64,000 nucleotides of DNA, from NCBI RefSeq assembly GCF_042453785.1, contig NC_091669.1, positions 18,335,001 through 18,399,000 on the forward strand. The letters are read 5' to 3'. The translations under genes were made by a program, and so were the position numbers. This document shows positions 24,001 to 35,100 of this stretch, one piece after another (position 1 is the first letter of the stretch; the number at the start of each line of letters is the position of its first letter). This DNA comes from Malus domestica. Lineage: Eukaryota > Streptophyta > Magnoliopsida > Rosales > Rosaceae. The notes beneath the pieces are model-generated. The model had not been told where the DNA came from. It did not search any database and saw nothing but the letters and a program-made list of their open reading frames with translations.

Positions 24001-24290
24001 CCTTTGTTCCTAGGCAGTGAGAACGAACCTTTCGGTGAACTTCGAAACCATATCATCCATTCGCCTTACCACCGTGTACAAGCCTGTTTGATACAAAACC
24101 CAAAGTTTTCCACCCACTCAGCAAGCAAGCCTGAGAAACATTCACTTCCAGACAGTCGGAATAGCCGACGCCGGCCCTTACGAGTACATGAACCCCAAAA
24201 TCAATGATTAAAACTCAGCGTCGGCGTCGAAATCTGATAAACCCACTGCTCTCCTAGAGAAACCCTAGCAAAACCCTAGAGAGGAATAGT

Positions 24291-25001
24291 TAAACATATT
24301 TGATTTATGAGTTAGAACTTTGAGACTTTTAGTTGGGTTATGGAATTAAGTATTTTGTCAATTTAAAATATAAAATCGAACCAACTCAAACAACGCCCAA
24401 CCCTAATTCAAATTGAACTATTCTATTGAAAGGAAAAAATGTATTGTAATTGTTTTTAAATTTATTTTTTGGCAAAAGGAGATGAAGCTAAAAAATGAAT
24501 TGATACCAATCAATTGAAGACCTATGATAACTTTTCGCAGACCTAAAGTTTCAAGTAATGTCATTGAAAGTATCAAACAGCCGCATTGTTTGCTTCATCG
24601 TTTTGTTTTGGTAAGCTTTTCATCCTTTTGTTTTCCTCTACAATTATTATATATTATATTCGAACTCATGATCTCATCGAATAAAATGAGGATCGAATAA
24701 GTTAGATTAACAAATTCAATATAAAACAATAAAGTACCGTTGCAATATTTGGAATAAATATGATTTCATACATATTTTTTAACTTTTCACACATCAGGCT
24801 AAATAAATCAACGAAAATGACATACATGATATAACAGTAAATCCAAAACATAAACAAGATCGAAGGGTAGTGGGGCCTCCTTGGGCAGAGATACAAATCT
24901 TCTGTAGGACAAAGCCAGTCTGATCTGAACCGTAGAGTGCTTACAACAAAAATAACAGTAAATCCATAAATTATTGTTGGAAGTGGTTATTGTTGGAAGT
25001 G
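24291..25001. other. Intergenic, no gene recognised
   Basis: AT-rich DNA without a coding frame that resembles a known protein. The first 130 bp may be the far side of the repeat split by the LINE. Confidence 0.5.
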
Positions 25002-25209
25002 GGTTGTCTGCCCTTTTATATTCATGTTCTTTTCATTCATTTTTGTTTGTATGGTCACGTTTAAGTCACGTTAATATTTTATATTAATTTTTTTATAAAA
25101 ATATTAAAATAAAAAGTAATAGGAATATAAAATATTGACGTGATTTAATCGTGACCACACAAAACAGAAGGAGATGAGAAAAGTATGAAAATGACAGGAT
25201 AGACAATCC
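25002..25209. mobile_element. Miniature inverted-repeat element, copy 1 (208 bp)
   Basis: Begins GGTTGTCTGCCC and ends GGATAGACAATCC. The inner arms GGTCACGTTTAAGTCACGTT and GACGTGATTTAATCGTGACC are inverted copies. Same length and design as 26089-26296. Confidence 0.7.
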
Positions 25210-26088
25210 ACCTTCATTATTGTTAATAGCGCGTTCTCTGATGTCACATAATTAGGTACTTGGATACTAAAGCCAAATCCACATCGACCCAGCGTGGCGA
25301 CGGCTCCAGTCATCGTCGTTGTGTTTGGGGTTTTTCACTGCACTATGCCTAATCAATTAGGTTTCCATCTAAGGAAGGCTGTTTTCGTTTATTTCAAATA
25401 TGGGACTTTTTTCGATAATACGAAGATAAATAATAAATACTATTATATGAGTTTGTTGGGAAAAAAAAATTATTTAAAACTTAGATCGTATATTGCAGCT
25501 TCATATAAAGGAGAAATACTTGTGAAATGCTGGCGCATTCGGATGATTGTAGAAAAATGGTGCGGTTGATCTTCTGAATATTTGTATTTACTTTTCGCTC
25601 TTTGTTTCACTTCATGCATACTTTTTTAATTATATAATTGTTAATTACTTTTAATTTGTCAATTTAACTGCAAGTTCAAACAAAAAGTGTGCATGAAGTG
25701 AAAAATAGTATACGTAAATCTTTTTTTTGGAAAAAAAATTCTTAACTTTTGAATGTGTCAAGTAACTTTAACTTATCGAGTAAATAACAAAAACTAGATT
25801 ATTTAGGGAATTATATGAGTTCAATTATGCTTCTCGAGGATGATGGGTGACTTTCAAAACACTTAGTAGACGATTAACAAAACTTTAAAAATCGACCACG
25901 AAGTGTTACGAGGAGAGAAAATCATTTTGCGAAGACAAGTTAATTTCTAAATTAGTTAGATGCTATTTGGCAAGAACCTTATCCAAGTGAAAATAATAAA
26001 AAAAAGTTGGAAAGATTGAAAGGACATATAATATAAAATAAAGCAGAGAGTAGGGGTTTATACAGTTCTAGTATGTAATAATGGATAA
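25210..26088. other. Intergenic, no gene recognised
   Basis: AT-rich sequence. A 91-codon frame at 25294-25569 lacks any recognisable domain and is probably chance. Confidence 0.5.
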
Positions 26089-26296
26089 GGATTGTCTGCC
26101 CTTCTAGTTGTGGTGCCATTCCATGCCCTCCTATTTTGTGCGGTCACGATTAAGCCACGTCAATATTTTATATTTTAATTATTTTTTATCTTATTATCTC
26201 ATTAAAAATTAATATAAAATATTAACGTGACTTAATCGTGACCGTACAAAATAGGAGGGCATGGAAGGGCACCACAACTAGGAGGGCAGACAATCC
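26089..26296. mobile_element. Miniature inverted-repeat element, copy 2 (208 bp)
   Basis: Begins GGATTGTCTGCCCTTCTAG and ends CTAGGAGGGCAGACAATCC, a nearly perfect long palindrome. Pairs continue inwards (TGTGGTGCC with GGCACCACA, CGGTCACGATTAAG with CTTAATCGTGACCG) to a short AT-rich centre. No target duplication is obvious. Family assignment (perhaps Mutator-like) is a guess. Confidence 0.75.
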
Positions 26297-27415
26297 AAGT
26301 CCTGTAATAATTCATTGTTCCTCTTTTGGGGTTTCCTTCCCGGTCGGTCAATCCAACGAAAATTTTTTAGTTATGATGAGAACATAGGTAGTACACCACG
26401 TGTTTTTATGTAAGTGATGAAAAATTTAATTTTTTAAGTTATTAACTTTTTAACACACATATCTCACTATTTATATAACAATACATTGTATATCACATTG
26501 TATGACTGTCACATTGAAAAATCTCTTCTATCCAACTCCCCCGATTTTAAGCCCTCACTCAAATGATCGGCGAGCTGTGGGCAAGTATTTGCTACTTACG
26601 AGTTACAATGCCATTGTAGCAAAAATTGTAGAGACGCTATATAGCTAGCTAATTTGCTAAATGCTCAGGCTGATGGAAATATCGAGGATATGAAGATAAG
26701 GAATTTTTATTTTTACAAAATTATAGATCAAATGTCAATATTGAGAGAAGTTGTGTAAAAATTTGTTAAAAGACTAATTGGAAATTTCAGTGATGCTATT
26801 CAAAATTTTAGATCATTTTAGTTGTGTCGAGATTTTTTGTAAGAGAACTTTAACGAAAAGTTCATGGTACTGTTCATTTTAACGAAAAACTATATTTTTA
26901 CACTAAAAAATAAATCTTAGTACTATTCACTTTACCCTTTATTTTGTTCTTATCATCAAAACTCAAAGTTTCCAAACATTTTTCATTAGTTTTCTTTTTT
27001 TGTAATAAAATTTTAAACTTACTGAATTAGATTAATAGTTACAGTAAAGCAATATTGAAGTGATTAATAGCAAGTTACAGGGCAGCCTTGAAACTTTGAC
27101 ATCTTCATCTTTGTAATTGTTGTGGTTAATTACTTTTCTTTTATATAAAACAATAAGCCATGGATGTGAGTTAGTTTTTGAACTTATTCACAAGTGTTTT
27201 ATTAAGTTGAATAAACTTCAATTCGCATGAATGCAAAACAGAGTTCGTTAATTCATTTTGAAAAATGCTAGAGAGACCTTCTCTTTAGACCACATTAGTA
27301 TACTATTTGATGTAGTAAGTGATATGTACATGTGCATGTGATTTAATATTTTAACGAATAAATTGTTGGTTTTTATCATACATTCCGAGTTTAAAACTCA
27401 CACCACAATCAAGAA
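26297..27415. other. Intergenic with an apple-type miniature repeat at about 26838-26998
   Basis: The segment TTTAACGAAAAG, GGTACTGTTCATTTTAACG, TTTACACTAAAAA, GTACTATTCACTTTACCC and AAAACTCAAAGTTT matches, from memory, a short repeat very common near apple and pear genes. This supports the Maleae assignment. No gene is seen in the remaining sequence. Confidence 0.45.
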
Positions 27416-27419
27416 TAAA

Positions 27420-28035
27420 ATTTGGAGGCTCCAATAACCAAAATCCAAAATCTACATTTATCAATGATGAGGCCAAAACGAGCTAGACGATGAGCGATGC
27501 CATTCGCTTGACAGCTAACGTGGTACAGAAGACTTGAGTAACTATTGTGAGCAAGCTTTCGTATCCTCTATCAACCGTCCAACCCGAGACAAATACCATC
27601 GCCACAATCTAAAGTGAATCATTTTGAATAATAAAATAATGATAAGACATTATGGAACCAACATGATCCTCTTTGGATTCTTTTTGTGAGATTCCTAGAG
27701 ATCTATAAATCGTGTCATTTCATCGTATATCGTGCGATCAGTTTTCGTCAGGTACTATTTATGTTAAATTTTAAATGAAAGAATTTAAAATAATTTTTAA
27801 CTGCACGATGTACAATAAAAAGATATGATTCACTAATCCAAGGTATCATCACAAAAAAAATCCGAAGAGGATCCGGATTCATTCTGGAACATCTTTTAAG
27901 CAGCAGCCACGAAACCGCCATCAGCTTGTAGGAGGCATCAATGGTGGTGTTGATTTTCACAAATCCTTGCCACAAAGCGAGAGCTTTGGCCACAAAGCGA
28001 GAGCTTTGGCCACAAGAAGGTGCGGAGTGTAACAC
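27420..28035 (-). mobile_element. LINE RNase H remnant, interrupted by a MITE
   Basis: On the minus strand, the segment near 28000-27880 reads FVKINTTIDASYKLMA (start of plant LINE RNase H) and the segment near 27590-27430 reads SLLYHVSCQANGIAHRLARF (its end). Between them sits a separate inverted-repeat element (27665-27873). Only the RNase H part of the LINE remains. Confidence 0.65.
27665..27873. mobile_element. MITE inside the LINE remnant
   Basis: Terminal inverted repeats GATCCTCTTTGGATTC and the reverse of TCCGAAGAGGATC, with TTTTTGTGA/TCACAAAAA continuing inward. About 209 bp, non-coding. Confidence 0.65.
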
Positions 28036-28945
28036 TTTTGACTCCAAAGTTTTGAGTTCCGACCACCGTAGGTGTGTCGCTGACGGTTACTCGGCGGTCA
28101 AAAGGTAAGAATCAACGAATTTGCAGCTTATGCTCTAGGAATCGCCGGTAAACCAGACAATTTAGCGGCGATTTTTTGAGACATTGGCGCCATATTCGTG
28201 GGACCCGACCAACTGTCGCTCTCTTAGCCAGCTCTTCGCAACTTGTGCCATCCCGTCTTTCCCAAAAGCAGCCTTCCCATTGAAACGTATTTCCTATTCT
28301 ACCCTCACCCTTTTATTGAAATTACTCCAACCTTTTCTAGTATTTTGGAAATTATTTTTGGTTAGTAGCAAGTATAAATATCTTGAACAAAACTTAATTT
28401 TATTTCATTTTCAATCTACTTCTTGTTGTTTTTGTTCTTTTATTCAACATTCAACACGAATGAGTCCACAAAAATTGCTCATTTCAAAAGTATGTGATAT
28501 AACTTTATATTCTAAATTTAAAAAAAAAAAAAAAAACTTACATAGAATGAAAGTAATCATTCATAAAACAAATTATATATTGATCAATGATAGATTGATA
28601 GTCAAAGCGCAATCGAACAAACTCTGCAGTTAGGCAGGAATTTCTCATTAGTTAAACTTGTGGTTAAAGTGATCCGACCTAAAACAAAATCACTTACAGT
28701 TAAAGAGACATCAATCTAAATCATGGAGCTGTGAGTAGATTTATGGGAACTTTTATGAAAATGGCTTAGTCTAAGTTTATTTTAACTAAAAATCATGTTA
28801 TAATTTTATTTAATGAAAAATAATTAAATATAAATTAAAAACTTTTAAATTTTAATAAAAATGAAAAAAGAACTTAAATTTAATGAAAATAACACAATTT
28901 TAATTTTCTTCTTTTAAAAAAAACCCTGACCTGCGAGACCTGTGC
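28036..28945. other. Intergenic; carries copy A of a duplicated block
   Basis: No gene is recognised; a 149-codon plus-strand frame (28184-28633) lacks a known domain and crosses low-complexity DNA. The part from about 28350 to 28745 is repeated, diverged, at about 30930-31320 (AAATATCTTGAACAAAACTT, TCCACAAAAATTGCTCAT and CTTGTGGTTAAAGTGATCC are shared). Confidence 0.6.
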
Positions 28946-28954
28946 GTCCATCAC

Positions 28955-29410
28955 ATACACTGTTTATGAAACTGAACACTATTTATGAAATTGAATGGTA
29001 CTACACTATTTATAAAACTAAACGGTCCTACACTATTTATTGGTCCAGTTTTATAAATAGTACCTAGTTCTTGGTCTACTTTCATAAATAGTGTCTGGTT
29101 ATTGGTCACGTGTCATAAATAATGCCTAGATATTGAGTCCAGTTTCATAAATAGTATATAGTAATTGGTACAGTTTCATAAATATTGTCTCTTTCTTGGT
29201 CCGGTTTCATAAATATTGTCTTTCATAAATATTGTCTCTTTCTTGGTCCGGTTTCATAAATAGTGTTTAGTTATTAGTTCATTTTCATAAATAGTGCCTA
29301 GTTCTTGGTCATGTCTCATAAATAATGTCTAGTTCTTGGTCCAATTTCATAAATAGTGTATAGTCCAGTTTCATAAATAGTTTACACATATTAGTTTAGT
29401 TTGAGAAATA
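28955..29410 (+). repeat. 31-bp minisatellite
   Basis: Units of TTTCATAAATAGTGTCTAG followed by TTCTTGGTCCAG repeat about 14 times with substitutions at a period near 31 bp. The first two or three units near 28960-29040 read ACTATTTATGAAACTGAA, the reverse sense, so the array flips orientation near 29040. Confidence 0.8.
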
Positions 29411-29421
29411 GTGCCACCCTG

Positions 29422-29944
29422 CAGTGGCGGATGCATTGAGAGGCAGAGGGGGTCAGCTGACCCTCCGAACTTCGATAAACATCCATGGATACCTTGGGTA
29501 ATGACCCTTCAAACTTCGGTGAATGTTCATTGATACCTTGGGTGCTGCCCTTTTGAAGATTAGAGTTGACTTCATACATGCCTTCCAATAGTTTGATAAA
29601 ATGTTTGAAAGAAGAGTGAATGAAATGGTGATCTCAATGAATAACAAAGCATCATCATTCTTGGACAAACATATTAATAGGATGCAATTATATCAAACAT
29701 TGTTAATGTGTTCAAGATAAATGTGTTTCTTTGTTAAGCATTCATATGGGAGCAGTCTTGGAACATGTTCGTTACTCTCGCAAATGAGGCATTAACAAGT
29801 GTGCATTATGCCTTTCCAAATGACTTGCATACCAAGACTCGATGAAATGGCAATATGCATGCTATTTTTGGTAAAAAAAAAATTGCGCGTTGCGCATGTT
29901 ATTCTTACTAACCCTCATAACATTATTTCCTGAATTCGCCATTG
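29422..29944. mobile_element. Small non-autonomous hAT-like element (523 bp)
   Basis: Ends CAGTGGCGGA and TTCGCCATTG are imperfect terminal inverted repeats of hAT type. Flanks CCACCCTG (29414-29421) and CCACCCCC (29945-29952) look like an 8-bp target duplication with two changes. No intact transposase. Confidence 0.6.
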
Positions 29945-31445
29945 CCACCCCCGTATTTTGGACACATTGAAAAATGTCTCGTCATTTTGACTACTATTGG
30001 GAAACAACACTACAAAAATAAAACTAGGGAATGTAATTTAATTTGAAGTTTTTTTCTTATTCTAAGCAAAATAAAAAAAATAAAAAAAGAGAAAGAAGAA
30101 AAGAAAAAGAAAATCTCTTAACGCAACTGGCAATGGGAGAAAAGAGGGGAGTGTGGAAAAGAAGGGGGTGGGGGATGCGCATATCGCGAGTTGCCCTTTT
30201 TGTGTTTTTTATATTTTTTATTATTTTGTTTTTATTATTAAAATGCAAAGATTTGATACTCTTTTTATTAATTTTCTTTAGATTTAATTCAAAAACTTGT
30301 AGCTCCTCAAAACTAGGACTACAACCCTTAGGGTTTCAACACCAATTCATTTAACCACGAGTGATTAGAGGATTAGCATCGGTTAGCCCTACCACAAAAT
30401 CGAATCTAGGTTGAGCTTAGGTTGTAATTTCTTCTCTGCCTAAATTTAATTATGGTCCAACTAAATTCACAAAATGATACTAAAACCCGAATGCACACCT
30501 CTAATTTACTAACCTAATTTAGACACAAATTCAGTATACTCAAATTCTAAATTGAGCCCGTTTATCAAGCTCAACTAAATAGATGCACACAATTAGAGTG
30601 TAGCCTAAATTTTATAAGTTTTAATTGAGTTTGAAGATGACGCTTAACCATATTGGCGTAAATTAATTATTCTTATGCACTTTGGTGCAGGGTTCGATTC
30701 TCATTGATTTCCCTCCTTCCTAACAATTAGCTATTTAACCCCTACGCTATCGCTCCACTCAAAAGTTTCGACTGAGTTTGAGAAAAAAAAAGTTTCCATT
30801 GAGTTTATTTGAACTTGGTCAAGTAGATAAGATTTTCAAACTAAAATTGAGTACATTGAGTTTAGCTTGAGATCACCTCTCTTCTATTTTCCATGAATAA
30901 AACCTAATATTTTGCTAATATTTTATTTCTTTTTGGTTAATAGAAAGTATAAATATCTTTACAAAAAATAGCAAGTACAAATATCTTGAACAAAACTTCA
31001 TTTTATTTCATTTTCAATCTAATTCTTGTTTTTTTTTCGTATCTTTTATTCAACAATCTACATCTATTGGTCCACAAAAATTGCTCATCTCATAAATATG
31101 TGATATAACTTTTCTAAATTAAATAAAATCTTAAATGTAATCATTCATAAAAAAAAAGTTATGTAATGATGAATGATGGTTAAAGCGCAATCAAACAAAC
31201 TCTAATGTTATGTAAGGATTTCTCGGCAATCAAGCTTGTGGTTAAAGTGATCCAACATAAAACAAGAAAGACTTGCAGTTAGAGATATCAATCTAAACGA
31301 TGGAGCGTTGAGTATATTAATTTTAAAAACTTGTAGCTCCCCAAAACTAAGACTATAACTCTGAGGGATTCAACACCAATCCATTTGAACCATGAGTGAG
31401 TTTGATGCTTAGCATCGGTTAGCCTTATCACAAAATCGAAGGGGC
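29945..31445. other. Intergenic with diverged internal duplications
   Basis: Purine-rich low-complexity DNA lies at 30050-30120. Blocks at about 30275-30412 and 31318-31441 are copies of each other (AAAACTTGTAGCTCC, TTTCAACACCAATTCATTT-like, GCATCGGTTAGCC). 30930-31320 repeats 28350-28745. No gene seen. Confidence 0.6.
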
Positions 31446-32112
31446 AAATTAGTCAGAATAGAGAAAAAAAGTGGTCCCCAATATCTCTCAGGTGGATGGC
31501 CCTGTGCAAAGCAAAGTTTTAACCAAAAAGTTACGCCAGTCAATGAGCTTTCAACACAAAAACAAACCCCCAAGACACACAAATGCTCTGTTTCCAATCC
31601 CTTTTTCCGTCCTTCCTTCCTGCCACCCCCCTTAGATCCATTCATTCCTCCATTTCCAAACTCACTCCTGCTAAATTCTTCCTATTACCTCCAAAAACCT
31701 GCCAATTCTTCACCAGCTCACACTAATTTCAGCAGCAGTAGGACTTTGCTTGTCAGTTTCTTGATCTCACTTCACAAATCCTACTATTTCTTCCCAAACC
31801 TGTCATCTCAATTTAGCTCTACTTTGTGCTTCTCCATCAAAATTCTTGCGGTCCACGGTCCACCAATTGGTCAAGTCACCCTTTTTCCTCAATCCACACC
31901 CATAAATTGACCTAACTAGAACAACCCACTTCCCAATAACTGCTCCTTTTTATTTTTCCACCATCAATTTACTGCAATCACTCTGCTAAACAGAACCCAA
32001 TTTGTCAAATCTTTGATCTCACCCCACCGAGTGATCAAGCCACCATTTTTTCCACAACCTGCTTCCCAATCCTTCAACTTTTCCCTTTTTTTCTGAACTA
32101 AGTTTCTGGGTA
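31446..32112 (+). promoter_or_regulatory. Upstream and leader region of the LysM receptor kinase gene
   Basis: Pyrimidine-rich sequence with runs such as CCTTCCTTCC and CCCTTTTTCC leads into the ATG at 32113, as in many plant leaders. I see no clear TATA box or start site, so the promoter limits are open. Confidence 0.4.
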
Positions 32113-35100
32113 ATGAAGCTTCGATGGAGCCCAATACCAATCCTTTTGTACCCTTTTCTCCTCCAAATTACCCTTTCCACAGCTTTCTCCCCAACCCCAA
32201 TGAAGTGTACGGACACAACTCGCCTCTGCACTTCCTTTTTGGCCTTTAAGCCGGAACCCAATGAGACCCTCTCAGTGATTCAGAGCATGTTCGACGTATT
32301 GCCGGAAGATGTGACCGTTGAGGGCGGCGACGGGCGGGGCTACGTGTTTGTGAAGAAGAACTGTTCTTGTGCGAAGGGGATAAAGAGTTACTTGACCAAC
32401 ACAACGTTTACTGTGAAATCTGCAGATGGGTATGTTTATGACATGGTTATGGAGGCCTATGGTGGGCTAACTTTTCTGCGCAATACCACTAGGCGGGCCC
32501 GATATGGCGCCGTTGTGTCGTTGAGGCTGATGTGCGGGTGCTCGAGTGGGTTGTGGAACTATCTGATGAGTTATGTGATGAGGGATGGGGATAGCATTGA
32601 GTCTCTGGCTAGCCGGTTCGGGGTTAGTATGGATAGCATTGAGAAGGTCAATGGGATTAGTGATCCTGATAATGTGACTGTTGGTGCTTTGTATTACATA
32701 CCTTTGAATTCAGGTCAGTCTTTATTTGCTCCTTTTTTTCGGTTCATGTGTTTGTGTAATTTAGTGGAGCTGTTTATTGTATGTATTTTTGGTAAAATGT
32801 GAGGGAAAGCTATCCATTTTAATCTGGTTTCGGGTTAGATTAGTTCGGAGTTATCGAAAATGCAATTCAGTTATACTTATGCTGTGAACTGTGGGAACAA
32901 TGTATTAGATATGAATAAGATATCAATTTATTCATAATTTCCAATAAGATATCATGTCATGTTTAGTGAAGCAATCATCAAATCATCATGATTGTACCTT
33001 TACCAAATTTTGCCGCTAATACTTACAATCAAGCGTAACTATGGTATGAAAAGGAAAAATTCGTTGGTTTGCTAGGCCAATGGACGATGCTCAATAGAAA
33101 TTGGTCGATTTGAAATCTTTGTTTGTTTAAATTTTCTTATGCAATCCTACCTCTATTATGAATCTTCCTTGTTCTTGAGCTGTTATTCCAATCAACTTTC
33201 CAATAAGCATTATGATTTTTTTATCATGCTTCTAGTTCCTGGTGAGCCTTATCCTATGGAGACGATTTCTCCCGCTCCTGTTCCTTCACCATCCAATGCC
33301 AGTGTTTCAGGTATGGTTTTGATATATCATGAGGAATTACAATAATTTAATTTGAAACGGTGAGCTGATAGTTTTGTTAATTTAATATCCACAAAACTAA
33401 AAGTAAAAACTGGTTGCTGTGGTAGTAAATAGTAATTCTCTTATTATCAAGTTTTGTTGACCTTCATGTAGAGGAAGCGTTGGAGTCTTTACAGTAGCAG
33501 AACGATTGAGGGTTGTACATTATAAAGTGATTTTCATTAGAGACGTAGATTCAAGTTTATGTTGCCTTTCTTTGAATAAAATAGAAGATGATTAGAAACA
33601 AATTAAGATTCTCAATGCAATATCCCAATTTGGCTCTTGTGAAGAAATGTTGGCTAAGATATATTGTAATCTGTTAACTTTGATGTTTCAAATTACTGTC
33701 AAGAAAGCCATGTAAGTACGTACGGAATGCATATTCTGTTTTTTATTTTGATGCATCTATAATCCTTTGCACACACTATAGGTACATAGGAGCAACAACA
33801 ACAACAACAACAAAGCCTTTTCCCACTAAGTGGGGTCGGCTAAAAGTGGGGTTGTTTCCACAAAATTGTTAGTTTGTTGAGATATAGTAGCTAATGCTTT
33901 AAAGCATACTGTTTTTTCAGCATCCCTCCTATTTCTGATTCTTCGTTTCTTTCCCCTTGCCTTTCTAAATTCCCTGGATTGATCCACTGAAGGATAAATT
34001 TTTCAGTGTGCCGGGAAAACAGCCCAGTACGCCAAGTCTCGTAATACATGTGGTTGAATTTTTTTTTTTAAAAGTATGCACCCCCTTGTATTATGACACT
34101 TGTTGTACCGGGCTGTGCACCCGGCACGCTGAAAAATCTCTCCCACTCAAGAACGTTACAATAAGTTGTGTACTTTGTTTTTTGTTTGCAGAAAATGGAG
34201 AAAATCATAAGCCGCATCTGCCATATTTATGGATTGTAGGGAGTTTAGGGATCATTCTTGTTGTGATCATATTAGGCATAGTTTTATATGTTTGCCTGAG
34301 GTCTTCAAGCTGCTTTACTGAAGCACAAAGAAGCAGTTCAAAAGATCCTGATGGTCAAATTAGGTTTCGTGTTCTTCGAAAGCCAAGTTTTTGTTGTGCT
34401 TCAGGAAGGTACATGTGTTGCACATCTTCAGATTGGAAGCAAACTAATGGAGATCCTAGCAGCCAGCAGATAACTGTCCCCAAAGGTTTTAATGTCTGAA
34501 CTATTTTATCCTCATTTTTTAATACGAAGTTCTGCCTTACTAAATGAGTGATAAGTATTCTCTTTATAAGGGGAAAAAGAGAACGTAGGCAGGTTGTGTG
34601 CGTGTAATTTGCTTCTTCATCCAATCTTTATATACCAAAATGCGGTCATCCTCCTTCATCTTGGAATGTCTGACTGATCCTCTCCTGTTACTTGTTGCAG
34701 CTATTGGCAGTCATGTACTTGACATAGAGAAGCCTGTTGTTTTCACATATGAAGATATTTGTTCCTCAACAGATGGGTTTTCTGATTCACGTCTTCTGGG
34801 CCATGGAAGATATGGTTCCGTGTATTATGGCCTCCTCCGTGAGCAGGTTCGCAGATTTCTGCTTGGATTCCCATAATTTACATTTTCTTTTACCATGTAG
34901 AGTAAGTTTCCTTGTCACACCTTTGTTGGTAACGGTTTGAATTCTATCCAGGAAGTTGCTATTAAAAGAATGACTGCTACAAAAACTAAAGAGTTTCTGT
35001 CAGAAATAAAAGTTCTATGCAAGGTTCATCATTCAAATCTGGTAAGTCTCATTGTAGTTTTGAAACTTGTTGCTTTCGATGTTTCAGAACTCTGACTCCT

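Larger units (their letters stand above)
18236..24290 (-). mobile_element. LINE (L1-type non-LTR retrotransposon), nearly full length, dead
   Basis: Read on the minus strand, the domains follow the L1 order of plants. First comes a 5' leader with AAACCCTAG motifs (about 24290-24200), then ORF1 with DUF4283 and a zinc knuckle, then ORF2 with AP endonuclease, reverse transcriptase, zf-RVT and RNase H. A short oligo-A tail follows (T-run at 18236-18243 on the plus strand). Many stops and frame changes break both ORFs. Length about 6.05 kb. Flanking target duplications were not resolved. Confidence 0.85.

Noticed and set aside
28184..28633. 149-codon plus-strand frame as a gene
   Set aside because: Crosses an A-run and low-complexity DNA, has no known domain, and its right part is a dispersed duplicated block.
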